Assembly: GCA_921293015.1 (NCBI GenBank)
Contig: OV121093.1
Location: forward strand, 27,352,622-27,416,621
Source of the DNA: Phorcus lineatus
Lineage: Eukaryota; Mollusca; Gastropoda; Trochida; Trochidae
Direction of reading: 5' to 3'
Length of the DNA: 64,000 nucleotides
Shown here in pieces: positions 13,656-28,300 of this stretch. The position numbers were made by a program, and so were the translations under genes. The stretch's first letter is position 1. Every line of letters starts with the position of its first letter. The notes beneath the pieces were generated by a model. It was not told the origin of the DNA, made no database searches, and saw only the letters and a program-made list of their open reading frames with translations.

Positions 13656-15268
13656 TGCCTTTTTTACATGCACACTTTTACTCCTGTAAGTATATTTACT
13701 CCTAGGAAAAACCTAGGAGTAAATATACTTACAGGTAGTAAACATTCCATGTAAATGGTCTCTTGCAATTTACTTACAGGAGTATATTTGCTCTTAAGAG
13801 TAAAATACTCCACCCCTAGAGGTAAAGTAAAAGTAAATTTGCTTTTGCTCCTGTAAGTAACAATGTCATGGAAACAGGTTTTGTGTTTACTCCTGTAAGC
13901 AAACTGAATGCAGCATCCAAAAACTAGACATAATATTGTATCATTTCTTTAAACAACAAACGGTCACAATCTGTACATGTCAATTTGAAGTGATTTTATG
14001 TGAAGACAATCTTTTTGCTGTGATAGAACAGTTATCCAAATGAGCCAATGGGTTCACAAGATAGAAGAGGAACTTTCTACTCTTTCCAATGTTCCGCCCA
14101 TATTGAAAACTCGAGAGAAGATAAATAGTTGTGTTTTTAAAATTTCCGGAATTCGCTGTTATTCAACACCTGCCTTTTAAGTTTAAAATTGTACAGTAAG
14201 CTTTAATTTGCGGGTGTTGAATAACAAGGAATCACAGAAATTTTAGAAACACAACTATTTGTCGATATTGTAGTATAGCATAAGAGCAAGTCTTCTTTTT
14301 GCTATCAACTTTTGATTGGAAAGGACTTTATGACTGTTCAGTTTTTGTGAATTATATAGGATAGTCATAATAAAAGGGAATTCCCAACTTAATATACTCT
14401 TCAAATTAACGTTAGTGTAATACCAAACAATTGCTTTCATAATTGAGTCTTACAATATTCACTATGTCATTTTTGACCAAGATTAAGATTTCTACTCAGC
14501 TATTTATCAATTGATTATAGTATATCAGAAAATTTGTGTTTTTGGTTAAAGATAACGTCACTAAAAAAAACTTCCAAATTTATCACAATTATTAATATTG
14601 TACTAAAAAGCTGAGAAATTTACCTTGACATTGTGTATATCTAAACTACTTCTATAAATATATTGGTGGTAAATGGAAAACTAAAGAATTGAGACTTCAG
14701 ATTTTCATTTGAATGAAAAAACCCCCATAAACATAAGTTGAAAATTGTTTTCATTGTTCATAATCATAAGCTGGAATGTCCCCACAACAGTTAGACATTC
14801 ATGTTTAAATTTAGGTAACTTGAGTCCATATTGTTTTTTATACATTAACTTGGAAAAAGTGTGGATCCTGACCCATTGTCAGAATCTCTTTTCACTACCT
14901 TTTATTCTGTGAGTAGCGCCACCACAGACTTGTATATACCTTCAAAAAAGGTACTTGGATTTGAATATTTCAGCTGTGACATATAGACAGAAATATATGG
15001 TACCCATGATTTACCCACATTGATTAGTCTTTATGACATCATTTCATTGGAAAAACATTCGAAAGAAAGAAGATGTTCAGCTATAGCAATACACAGAAAA
15101 TTTGGGAATTTGACCAAAATGATGTTTTAACCGTAAGCAAACCATATATACTTAAGGGTCCTTAATTTTCAATGGAACGTAAAGTAAATATACTTTTACT
15201 CCTAGGAGTAAATTTGCTCCTAGGAGTAAATAGACTCCTGGGAGTAAAGAGTGCATGTAAAAAGGGCA
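13656..15268. mobile_element. Non-autonomous PIF/Harbinger-like DNA transposon
   Basis: A 1.6-kb element is bounded by imperfect terminal inverted repeats. The left end starts TGCCTTTTTTACATGCAC and the right end, reverse complemented, starts TGCCCTTTTTACATGCAC. Both continue into several copies of the dyad TTTACTCCTAGGAGTAAA. The termini are flanked by TAA on both sides (13653-13655 and 15269-15271), matching the 3-bp TWA target duplication known for PIF/Harbinger and ISL2EU elements. No transposase reading frame is present. The subterminal dyads at 13680-13870 and 15180-15245 could be transposase-binding sites. A 140-bp inverted repeat of a different family (14124-14262) lies inside. Confidence 0.7.
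14122..14262. repeat. Foldback repeat inside the Harbinger-like element
   Basis: Arms of about 50 bp pair imperfectly. The left arm carries AAATAGTTGTGTTTTTAAAA and ends TTCAACACCTGC, and the right arm carries GCGGGTGTTGAATAACAA and ends AACACAACTATTTGTC. A single related arm occurs at 28750-28800 (GCGGGTGTTGAATGGCAATG), so this is a dispersed family. Confidence 0.7.
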
Positions 15269-15271
15269 TAA

Positions 15272-16119
15272 GCTTCGGCAATTCTCGGAAACTCCGTACA
15301 CAAGAATCAGCTTCCAAATTCAAACATCAGAATAAACGCTTTTCAATGCTCTGATGATAAACCTATTTTACAATACTGAATAATGACGCGGAAAAATACA
15401 TATCTATTTTCATATAATTCTTAGTAAAGGAACTTCAAAACGCTTTTAAATAGTAAATCCAAGCCAAAATTTCGAATGCTTTGATATCGTCAAGTCACTG
15501 TGACGTCACAACCTAAACTGTTTATGCCATCATTTCCATGGTGACATCGTTGTTTAGAAGCCAGGCCCACGTGAAGCTGTATAAAGTTAATATTATTCAG
15601 TTCTTTGTTATAAAACAAAATAAGGTTATCTTTATCTTCTCAAACTCTTACACACTTAATATAACACCATCTTGTACTGAGAAATAAGAAAACATTATGA
15701 AAATTCAGGTATAATCGCGTGTCGAGCTGAACGAGACATCTTCTTTTTGAATTATGTAAAAAGGGCTGAGACGTCTATGCTTATTTTAGTGATTTTAAAT
15801 TTGTATTGAATTTGATAAAGCCTGCATATAATAACCAGAGAACGTCATATGTGTGTATTAGGATCGTGTATATTGAACTAGAAGATGTATTTGAAGCTTC
15901 CATGACATCTTCACGTTCATTGCAAATGACAAAATGTACACATATGAAGTTGTAGTTGTAACTTCATGTAAACCCCTTTGTTGGCAGAGAATACAGTCTT
16001 TGGAATGGACATTATAAACAGACCGGTAATAACCATCGTTAATGTAAGTACTCTTATAAAATAGGTGAAGCAAATTAAAAAAATATATACTGTTATTTGG
16101 AAATTGAACATCTGGGTAT
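15272..16119. other. Intergenic / 3' flank of the transferrin gene
   Basis: This follows the transferrin stop codon on the minus strand and should contain its 3' UTR. No clear AATAAA could be assigned with confidence, and no other gene is visible. Confidence 0.4.
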
Positions 16120-19100
16120 TCACTGGAAAAATCCCCGCAGAGGGAAGAGACTTACAAGAAGACATAACGTAATCATATAAAGGGAGATAACTCTTGTTGT
16201 CCCGGCGCTGACACAAGGCTTCTTGTCGAGCGCTTCCATCGCACTGATATAGGCGGAACCAAGCCATTTGCGGAAATCCTGTCGATCGTCCAAAATATCC
16301 GTCAAGGACGTCGTGCTGTCGTCAAACATGTCATCTTGTCCCTCGCTGTAGAACATATCAAATCCATCTGTGCCTTTCCCATAACGGAGTTGACCTTTCT
16401 TCAAAATTGTCGCATAATGGCGGCGATCTGTCTTCGATTTGTCGCTTTTTGTAATCACAGCATGCGATGGTACCTGTGCAAGGTTGCAAGACTGCCAAGA
16501 AGTGATTGGAGCGCGTTTACCGTCGGGACAAAGCAGTTCAAAGTCGGACGACTTTAGATTTCGAGCCCACTCGTCGGTATTCTTACCGTCGGTATTATCC
16601 ACTACAGTGGAATGTTTTACGAAGGCAACATCTCCGCCAGCTTCAACTAGACAACGGAATGCACCTGTATACCCATAATATGTGTTAGAGTTGTCTCTCT
16701 TGCAGGATTTCTTGCCACCGCAGAGTTCGCAAAGGTTTTCGGGGTTTTCTCCAGTAGGGTCGTATTTCGGGTCCAAAGCCCCAGGCACACAACTCGCGGA
16801 GAAGAACTTTCCGACGTTCTTTACGGTGTCACATTGAGTGTCACCTCCGCTTATTAGCCCCATCTCAATCAGGGTACCTATTGGTATATTCCATCCCGAT
16901 GTCTTCCGGATCCCCGTATGGCAAGACTTTTTGCCTGGAAAATAGACAGGTATGCTTTGATTGATAAATATTTATGGATTTGACGTCCATAGGAACCTGC
17001 ATGACGATCATCAGCACGATATAATGGTTGTTCTACAATTTGTATCCCAATATTCTACAGTTTATGAGAGAAGAATACATAGGACATAGCAAATTTGAGA
17101 GACGGTGAAATTGCAGAAAAAATATCAGAAATATCATATATTTTCTGTTTTTCTAATCACTAATTTCTTAAATCTTAAACAAAATAAAAAACCTATTTTA
17201 GTTTTTATAGATTTTTTTTCCAAACAAATTAAGTTAACAATATAGGGATGTTGTCTCTTATGGCGATACATCGATGTATCGTGGACCCTCAAACAATCCT
17301 GAAATATTATCCTGATATATTGTCTTAATGTGTTTTGAATCGACGCACTCGTGTCGCGTACCTGACGATTCAAATATCGACACTATCGATGAATCGTCAC
17401 ACCACTGGTCAATAACATATTAAACTCTGTCGACCACAACCTTCTTCATATGTATTCTAAAAAGATTTTCAGAATTATGTTCGAGAAATTCACTTGCGCT
17501 TGCCGAGATAGATTATCTGCTTTTCGATTAAAGGTGAAGACTTTACTGAACCAATTAATGATAACGATGATTCTTAATGATAACCGACATGATGATGTTC
17601 AGCAACAGTAAGATCTTTTCGATGACGTACATTTATCTCAACAAATTACAGAGTGTCACACCGGGACGAAGGGACCGTACGATTTCCTCCAATAATAAGG
17701 TAATTCGGAGTTCTAATGCGCATATCCTACTGTCAGAGAAAACTTGATCTGGATGACGTCATCTAATGATATTCAATACTCTCCCACACGTGCATATGTG
17801 CTTCCTTGTGCGTTTAACACTTTAAAATGACTGGTCACTCTCATTCAGGGGAGGTAAGTCCCTTCGTGTTCGACAGACATATGGTATATGCAGATAAGGG
17901 TCAACTAGTATAGAGGTGGGGCTAAGCTCTTGTCCAAAGCAATAAAGTCCGTTTCCCCTACGAATTTGAGGAAAACAGTTAGCTGTCTTCTGATGAGTTG
18001 TTTTTTGATCAGGAAAGAGTAAAAGAATTAGGTTTCTATGGTTTTCTGTTTTTGATCCGAACTGCCTACAATAATCTTGTTAAATGTTCAATGTTTCTTT
18101 TGTCCAAAATCAAGGAACGACCCAAAGGCAAGCAACTGCAGTAAACATTGAAACATATATGTGTAGGGCCTTTTACTAATTTAGTTGAATGGTACAAGCA
18201 ACCATTGAATCCTTCCGAAAAGCGACCGGAACTTTAAAGGTAAGATACAAGGGAAAAGTTTGGAACCGATTTCAATGAAGTTGATGCGAAGAGACTTTGG
18301 AAATTCTAGTTAACATGCGTTGTGCTTCAATCAAAATGAGACTTGCATACCTATCAAGTGATTGGCGTACATCCCTGTTTCAAAATGGATTCAACTATAT
18401 ACCAACTCAATTTATGTATTTCTCGACTTTCAGAATGCTCTTGCTATCCAAGAGAGTAGCCCGCAACAACAAACATATATGCATTCAATGAAACCTTCGA
18501 GTATCGACGGAAGGTCACGTGCACGAACCATATTTGTCAAAGTTATCTTGCAATGTGCAAACACTTTATGGATTCCAGCCATACCTCCAATGAGTAACAG
18601 TGTTGTTTTGCTTTGGTTTCGTCTGTGACTTTTAATACCACTATATTAAAGTTTCACGATATGTCCATTTAATTCAAGTTTAACTGAAAGTGCAACAATA
18701 ATCGCTAGGTCGTGAAACAAAATTAATGTCTTTGACATTTACTCGTTCTCGCTCGGGTAATACAAAAACTAACAATCGTTTCGTAAAAATCATTTAGAAC
18801 ACAGCCTCGAGTTTTAATCTCTGTATACCCTCCTCACCTTTCAAGGTTTTCAAATTGAAGCCTGTGTTGGACTTCTTGACCACTGCAACTGCCCAGTAGC
18901 TTGTACTTCCCGACGGACCGTAACTCTCGGACATGATGGGCACCAGGTCGTGGTATCTGTGACATAATGAGTAAATAAAATGAGGATCCAGTGAGGTGAT
19001 TTGGGGTTTAACGCCTCCAAGAGTATTTTACTTATACTACGGCAATAGTATTATTGCTGGGAGAAATCACGCACATCATTGTGGCAATGCATTGCGATGA

Positions 19101-22100
19101 AACCTGCGAGCATCGGCTGCAACTAGCGAGTGTGGCATTGCACCCAAATCCTTCTGCTTGTAAAACAGATTTCTATCGCGGATAAACTTGCCGGACTACT
19201 AGTGCGGGAAGATCTGATGCAATTTTCAGAAATGTACGTTTTTAATGGAAACATAATTATTCCCGTTAGCGGAATTATACAAGAATAGCGTGTCTGCGGA
19301 AACAATATTGATAAAATGGCGAATTGACAACTTTCTAATCAGGACTTTTCGTGTTTCAATTGATTTCTTTGACTTATGTTTTACATAGGTTTGTGGTCAA
19401 TAAAATTTGATTCAAGGTCATCCTGATGATAATGAAAAATATAGTCGCAAGCGACGACAACAGGATTCAGCGCTGTAAAAGCACATTCAGTACAAACATA
19501 GTCATGTTAGCAATCAACCCTGAAAGATTCATGAAGATTGGCTCACGCATTAGTCCACAGCAGCATGTTTAATGTGACCAAGTCTCCTACCCAAACTGCG
19601 ATTATTGCAAAGAAGTTGATAATGCGAAAAAAACATGACACTTACGAAATCGTCATGATTTACTTTTTGTTTGTTGTGTTATAACGCTTCTTTCAAAACA
19701 TGTTGCAAGTCTTTAAGTACATTTTGGAAAAATTAGCCCATGTTAATTTTGAAAAAGGTATTTTCCCCGATTTTGATGGTTTATTATGAACGAAAATGAC
19801 TGTTCGCAAAAAATGTTTTAATAGATTTGTAAACTGTCGAAAAATTGGTGTATCTATGTTCTAACTTTTTGAGTTATCGCCCCTTGAACATGGTTACCCG
19901 AGCTACGTTGCCCGACTTTGAAGGGTTGCTGACAAAAAAGTATTAAAGTTACAGCAAAAATTTCATTAACTTTTGTTTCTCAATGCTTCAGCTACAACAT
20001 TTGTAACTTTCAGCTCTGAGATGCAAGTATCTTCAGAGGAGAAGATTCTCAAAGGTGCATAGGGTCAGAAAATTTACAAAAGTAAAAAAAACAATATGGC
20101 GGCGAAACTATGCATGCTACGAGTTTGCTCCAAATGAAATTGCCTATCGTTTAAAAATGTTGCAAGTCTCTAAAAGCATTTTGAAAAAAATTCCCATGTT
20201 AAATTTAGAAAATTTGAGTGGTATTGTGCCTTTAACGCTTAATCCGATTTGGCCCAAAAGCTTATTGGAGCGTCTTCTTATGTTCTTCTTCAATCAATCT
20301 GCCAAGTTTGGCTGTGATAGCTTTTCCCGTTTTTGCTAAATCGTGTCCACGAAATAAAACACGCCAATAACAATAAGGATTCAGCAAAATTGCTGAATCC
20401 TTAATTAACCATATCCACACTCAAACTACTTACTTGCCGCCCGTGTAAATATCGCCGCCATCGGCAGTCACTAGGTCAGCATCACCTTTTTCAATCTTTT
20501 CCATACATTCCTTGTGAGACTGCGCGCGCACACAAGTCATCCGGTTGGTGATTCGTGCCGCTGCGAAGGCTGCGCTCATCTGCATGCATTTGTCCATTTC
20601 AGTGTCTGACACGACACACCACCGCTCGGTGACGTTGCACGTGTTGTAGCGAATCATCGTGTTCATGTAACCTTGGTCTGTAATGTACAAACTCCTTACA
20701 GCAATCAAAAACAAAAAACAGACAAAATTTAGAAAAACAAAAAAAACTAATTGATCTTTGCTCTCATTAAAAGCACTATAAAAGCATTATCGCGCTCTAA
20801 TCGGCTCTTTAATGATGATGATGATGATGATGATGATGATCAGGTTGGAGAATTTACTAGCGCTTGCAGCACAGCTGATTTAGCACTTGGGTCTGTTCGA
20901 ACCGAAAAAAGTAGATTTTGGAGCAAATGATGATAAAATGACTCACTTTAGGTTTCTATCTATGCAACTGACCTACAATGATTAATAAAACACTTAAGCT
21001 GGCGGGAGGCAGTAAGGGATTCCAGTAATCAAAAGTAAGATGATCCCAATGTGGAAAAAAAATCATTTAATCTCGAAAACGGTTAAACTAGGAAGTAGTG
21101 CTGCTTTCAAATATATCTTAACTGCCATTCAATACCTCATATGTGGAACAACTTGTCCTGAATGTAACCGTGTGTTGTCCTGTTCTTTAGATCACCTCGT
21201 GGAGGCGGAGGTTTGATAACGTGTATAAATCTCGGCTTTGATTCCTCCTCCCCTTATATTACGCGTCTGTCAACTCACCAAGATAGGGGTCAGTCTTGCT
21301 GCTCGTAACCCCCCGTAGCTGCTGCATCCCACCCTGACATTACGCGTCTGTCAACTCACCAAGATAGGGAGTCAGTCCTGCTGCTCGTAACCCCCGTAGC
21401 TGCTGCATCCCGCCCTGATATTACGCCTCTGTCAACTCACCAAGATAGGGGTCAGTCTTGCTGCTCGTAACCCCCGTAGCTGCTGCATCCCGCCCTGATA
21501 TTACGCCTCTGTCAACTCACCAAGATAGGGGTCAGTCTTGCTGCTCGTAACCCCCGTAGCTGCTGCATCCCGCCCTGATATTACGCCTCTGTCAACGCAC
21601 CAAGATAGGGAGTCAGTCTTGCTGCTCGTAACCCCCCGTAGCTGCTGCATCCCGCCCTGATATTACGCCTCTTTCAACTCACCAAGATAGGGGTCAGTCT
21701 TGATGCTCGTAACCCCCGTAGCTGCTACATCCCGCCCTGATATTACGCCTATGTCAACTCACCAAGATAGGGGTCAGTCCTGCTGCTCGTAACCCCCCGT
21801 AGCTGCTTCATCCCATCAGTGAACAATATGTTAGCGTCGTGCCCATAGCTACTTGAGTCGAACATATTGAAGGAAGCCCCATCTTTTCCGAACAGAGTAG
21901 AGCCATTGATGAACAGCGACCGAATAATGGATATGGCCTGCTTCGTTTTACTAGGTGATGTGACAATGACGTCAGTAGGTCGGGTTGCCCAGTAACAGTC
22001 GTGCCACTCGTCAACGTGTTTCTTGTTGCCATCAGGGCAGAGAAGGAGGTAGCTTTCCTTGTTGATCGTCTTGTTGTTAGATATGAGGCTGTTGATGGTG

Positions 22101-22268
22101 GAGTGTTTGGCGAAGGCAACGTCGCCAACGCCATCAAGCAGACATTGGACGGCGCCACTATAGCCGGCATACTCGTCCGAGGACGGGCACCTGTTGTCCT
22201 TGCATAACTGACACACGTTTGCTGGGTTGTCTCCTGCAAAGGGAAGTCGGAATCAGAAGAATAGGCTA

Positions 22269-22343
<75 letters not shown>

Positions 22344-25300
22344 AACTATATTTCCTTTTGTCACCTTAAGCATTTATCAAAGAGGACTTTTGCACATACC
22401 GTTGACGTCGTTACTGGCATCATAGGCTCCCGGCGCACAGCTCTTGGTGAAGAAGTTAGCTACGTTACGCACAGTGTTGTCGCAATCAAGTACGGTAATA
22501 ACTCCCCGGGCCTGAAGATTAGAAACAGGGACTGTCCATCCCACTGTCCGCCCCACACCTGTGTGACACGACTTCTTCTTGTAAAGGTCGTCAAGGGAGC
22601 TAACACTCAAATTAGCTCTGAAGATGATCACAGCCTTGTAAAGGTAACCCTCGTCATCTGGGCCTGTCGTAAACAAATTATATCAGTTGCTACAAATTAT
22701 AGGTTTTTGGTTGTTATATTCATATATCAATAGAATAAGTTGACAGAGTTCCTGTAGCATTAGTGCAATAATGAAGAATTCACATGGCATAACGTATGGA
22801 TAGGATGCCCTACTAGCGCCAATGACAGCTTGGCCCAGACGAGGGGTCATTCCGATAGTGCTTTAAGCAACCACTGACTGGATGGGTAAGTGCGGCTCTA
22901 TGAAAACATTTCATTTTGATTACCGGGTCATGGTTCCTGCCAGAGCAGGAGAACTCCGAAACCGCCCATCAAATATTTCTGAAACTTTGAATGTGCATTA
23001 CCCAACTACAGCTGCATACCGAAAGTTTGTTCACATACCACTGAATCGTAGTTCAAATATCATGTAATTTGGTTTTCGTTTCAACGTCAAAAGAACTACT
23101 TCAGCAAGACTGACAATGGATCACCCACTGTAGCCAATAGCCATTCTTTAACTTTTTGGTATTGTCTGGTCACTCGTGCAAAAAATCGAATTTTGGCATT
23201 TTGATGTAGATAGAAGGGGTCATATTTTCGAAATTTCGATTTCGTTTAATGTCGAATAAAATATTCCATATCGACTCTCTGAGATTAAAGCCAACATAAT
23301 CATATTGACTTTGTACTAAGGAACAAACGTGATTAATGTTTCAAGAAGTTGATAATTTATAAAGGAATTTATGGATAAAAATAAAAATAAGTGTTTTCGG
23401 AATTTTGACCCCTGATCACTTATGGGATACGAAAAACCTTTGTCTTAAAGTAGAAAGGATCTGCATATGTGTATTGAAAATTCAATATTATACGTTTCTT
23501 TTTCGTAAAGCTACTACATGTATACCCCAAGGGCATCTCAAATTACATGATATTTGCGCTAGTATATTCAGGTGAGTGAACAAACGTTTGGTATGCAGCT
23601 GTATAGAAGTGGTACAATTTGATATTTTGTGAGTTTCTGTAATTTTTTATTTTGTTCATGAACATCAGCTGAATATCGACTCTATACAAGGATTGGTTCA
23701 TTTCCGGAGCAGAACTCCAAACCGCTTATCAAAGCTATGTGAAACTTAACCCCTTTTAATACGATACCTCTTGATATGTTCAGGTTCCTGAAAAAACGCT
23801 CCTCACTAATTACTATTGGAAAAAGTTGAAGTTGAGCTCTGTACACGACTAGCTTCAAGAGCTCAACTCTCCACAACCTTCTATAAATATGTTACCTGCC
23901 TATAAAGTGGTGTCTTTTGGTATTTTAGATTTAGCGTTTTTCTGTTCTTGTGGAAAAACTAGAAATTAGACTCCAAAGCAGTGGTAATTATATATTTATA
24001 CATTTTACAATAACAAATATATATGCCACAAATTTAGGAGGCCGGACGGGATATATCATCTTCTGATGACTCTTGATAAACTTAACACCACTCACCTATC
24101 GTCTTTACTTCCTTCAGGATTGGAATCAAGCCGTAAACTTTGTCAGCTGCGAATAGATTCGTGGCGTCGATTTTCAAAATGTCGGCTTTCCCCGCCTTAA
24201 CTTGTGACATGCATGCGAACTTGCTCTTCTCCTGTATTGTAATATAACCATCACTAGGATTACATTTATATTTGAAGAGACAACACATAAAGCATAAAAC
24301 ATTTGTGTCCATTTAATCAAAGATTTTTTTAACTAACAGCCATCGTGTTAGCATAAGATTGCGTAACTAACGAAGACGAAAATATCGATGAAAAAACAAC
24401 CGATCAGCGATAATTACAATCGAGCGATATTCCTTTACTATGAGATCCCTCAAGGAGAATTTATCCCGAGCGGATTATACCCATGGCTTACCATTCGAGT
24501 TCTGAGTGTTACGCCATTGTAAGAAAAAGTAACAATACTCAAACGATCTCTCATTGGACTGTCGCAATTCGTCGCAGCAGCATTTGCGTCATTGGGGCTG
24601 ACGTAAGAATCGGCCATGCGTGGGAGGATGGATCACCCCAGTATACGGTCTATTCTTTCTCTTAACTTTACTCAATTCAACGAATGCGTTGCAAGCGCAA
24701 AACTGCTTACTATAGGTTTTCTTTTACTCGTGCGACCATATTTTATAAAATGGTTCTAAGCAAAGCTCAGCTGACCGCATTCGGTGAAGTTCAGCAATAT
24801 TAGCCGCGGCTCCCGGGATTGATGGGTAAACCTTGTGAAGGCTGGATTACCTAAGATTTATAAGGGTGGTTCTCTGCCCCACTCTGAGACACGGTTAAAG
24901 AAACTTGGGCAAGAGACTTTATTTAAATGTGCCTTTCTTCAACTGGGAAATTGGTACCACACGAAAGGGTTAGTTGTACCGCACGATAAATTCGTAAGGT
25001 GAGGTTAGACCAGGGTAATAATATTTTTTACAGCGCCTTGTGCTACCTCTAAGTGGATGGATAAGCGTTCTCTATAAGTGGTCATTATTGTTATTAGTTT
25101 GGATGGAATTTAGTTTTCTGAATATTTTGTTTCTTGAATCTTTATCTTCAGAGGCGTGAATATATCACCATTCAATCCAAAACCAATAGTCATAGAAAAC
25201 GTTGTCATGTTTATAGGTAAAACTTCAGTCTGCCATTTTAGTGTAAACACAATAATCACTCGATTTAAATAAATGGATTCGCGTAGTTTATTTAACTCAA

Positions 25301-28300
25301 CCTTGCAGAATTCATTTTATTGATAATTATTATCATTATTGTATTTCAATTGGTTACATTTTCCTCTTAGTGACATCTTTGTTTACTTTTTAAAATATGT
25401 TTATGCTCTCCTTACAGACACAACCCAAGTCATATCTTTCACATAATTGTGAATAATGAATATTGACAAGTTCAATAATATTTTATTCGATATATTCAAA
25501 ATGTTAAACAATATTGAAATTGATCGCTTATTTTCGGTCATCATTTATACTATTAAGGTTTTAATCAAACCTTTGTAACGACCTTTTTACCTGAATACAC
25601 GTGACTTCACGTAGGTTTACACCTTTAAATGCGTCTGCCATAGCTTCACATTTTGTCTTGGCGGGGTCCGACCACACACAGAAGCGAACTGAAATAGACA
25701 CAGAAACCTGTCAGACAACTTGTTGAATTACATTACAATGGACAAGATCATGCGACACGACTCGCACAAATTTAGTACGTTTAACGTTACAGAAATAGAA
25801 TTATTTCACATCAGGCAGCGATGGTAGATATTACCTGTTTTGACGCAATAAGCACACAAACTCTCTATCAGCATCCCCAAAATTTTCTCACAAATATCTT
25901 CTAATAACTCACCCTTGTTAAACCTGTTAAACATATTAGCCTTTGGCTGTGTAGCTCAATATGATTTCTAACGTCTGAAGTCGATTACCCCCACCCATGC
26001 TTGATCAAAAAGTAGTTGCTGCTTCTGAAAATTAGCATCCTATACTTATCATCATAGTGACAATAAACGGGTTATAGTCGATCAGTGATCGAAAACCGGA
26101 CAATGACGCGCGCGAAGTAGGTCATTAAACTAATGGGCACGTAAATAAAACGCAGAGTTTCAACTTTCAACATTCATATGGCTGATTTCCTATTTCAAAT
26201 GAAGATAATAAAACATCATAAGTGATAAAATGTAACTTTAGAAAGGCGATTTGAACATATTTGAGGGCAAATGGAATATTGCCACATACAACATTCTCCA
26301 CTTGCATATGAATAAGCCTACAAAACAGCAAACGACAAGGAATAACGATGATTGACAGAACTACCGCCCATGAAAGGGTCAAATACATGGAATACTGATG
26401 TTGACAAAGATTAGACAAAATAAACAATTCATAATTTATGAATGTACTGCAAGGGTCACTGCAGCCAAACTGAAGCTCTCGAGGACCGAACGTTACAAAC
26501 GCCGCACGTACAGCCTTGTTCTCACGTATGACAAAATTTATTGTTCATAGCGTAATATGTAGAGAAACTAAGAGACACCTTGGGTGGCTTTCAACAAAGC
26601 AGTTGTAAATTCACAACCAGTTGTTATTTCATAACATTCATAAAAAAACGATTTTAGCATTACCATCAATGTTCTGTGGAACGTGCCCATGTTTGTTAAC
26701 ATTTTTTATGTTATGTTTCCCGATTATGACGTTAAAGTGGTATAGGCGTTTCACAATACAACTTTACTCTAAGGTAAACCTTAGGGCCATTCTTTATGAC
26801 TGCACTGAGGCCACCTAAGTGATTTGAATTTACTTTTATGCTTTTGGCATAAGATACTCTTGCGATTAATGACGCAACATTGCCAATCTTTAAAACAGTT
26901 ACATCTTCAATGGGCATATGAAACACAGGCCTTCGGATCATTAAAAAAAAATATTTTAAAAAATGTAATTTTTTTTTGGGAACACCCCCTGAATAGAGTT
27001 GTTCCTCTGTTGATAGTATATCGAACAATTCTATTCAGGGGGTGTTCTCAAAACATTTTTTAAAAATTATATAATTTTTTTAATGATCCGAGGGCCTGTG
27101 ATATGAAACACAAAATAGATCTATATTTCATCTTCTTTATGTTTATGTTTGATGGAAAAGGTTTAACAGGAAAATGTGTATAATATTACAAAAGAGAAAC
27201 ACAATATGCACTGTAAATATTAGGCTAATTTGATTGATTAACTATGAAGGGATTACTTAATAAATTCAGTATGATGTCGAAGCATTAAAGTTAATTTAGG
27301 TAGGGAAAAGCATGCGACACGTCCATAAATGTATTGAACAATCAAATTATCGCGAGTCAAACCGTAGCAAGTTAACAATGTCTTTAGTCTAGATTGGTTT
27401 CTCGCTATGTTCGTCACATGCAATATATCACAACGTCTATTTAGTCAAATTTCAACTCAAAGAGAAAATGAGATTTTTTTAAAGCTGTAAAGTATTTATT
27501 TAAATTGTATTCATACCCATGCAAATTAACAAAAAATATTTCCTTCGATTGATTTTTTTCATATTTATATTTCAAAACGAGGAAAGTTTTAAAATAATCA
27601 AGTTCAAATAATAACATTTCAGTATCAGTTTAAATCTACATAGCTGTAAAACTAAAGTAATGATATTTATCTTCGTTACCAAACAATTAGAAAACCTCTA
27701 CGACTACAAACAGGAAGGTGACAATAGAGACATTGTTTGCACACGGCCTTATAGTGTAATACGAGGTCTGTGCGTGTTGGGCAATTGGTGAAACCGATTA
27801 CGATTACAAATGCAAGTTATTGTTTACATGTTAAAATGATATAAAGTGTTGGTTTTAGTCTATTCTATTTTTGTTTGAAAGATACAAGAAGGATATTTTG
27901 CAGATCAATGAACTGATGTTCCATTAAAAGAAATCCTGCAAATGACAATTGACTGTAAGATGGAATTTCTGCCAAAAATCGTACTACTGCCTCATTTCTG
28001 TTTACATGAAAACAAATATACCTCGCCAATTCATATGCTGAATCCTAAAAGAGGAATGCCAGCAAATAACATGACTGACTAACAATCCTTTATTCCAAAG
28101 AAATAACTAAGGATATATTTTGAAACAACGACAATCAGCAGTTTCTGATATTTTATAGTCAATACTGCCGAAATTGTCCTATCTTCGACGACATTGAAAT
28201 TGCCTTGTTTAGTTTTCCCTTCCTCCCTTCTTCCAAATTCATATGGATTATTTTCTCTCAGTCTCTCGGAAATTTTGTTTAGGTTATGATCCAACCAAGG

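Noticed and set aside
22227-22733. 168-codon plus-strand frame
   Set aside because: Runs through an (AT)n tract and antisense to transferrin exon 4.
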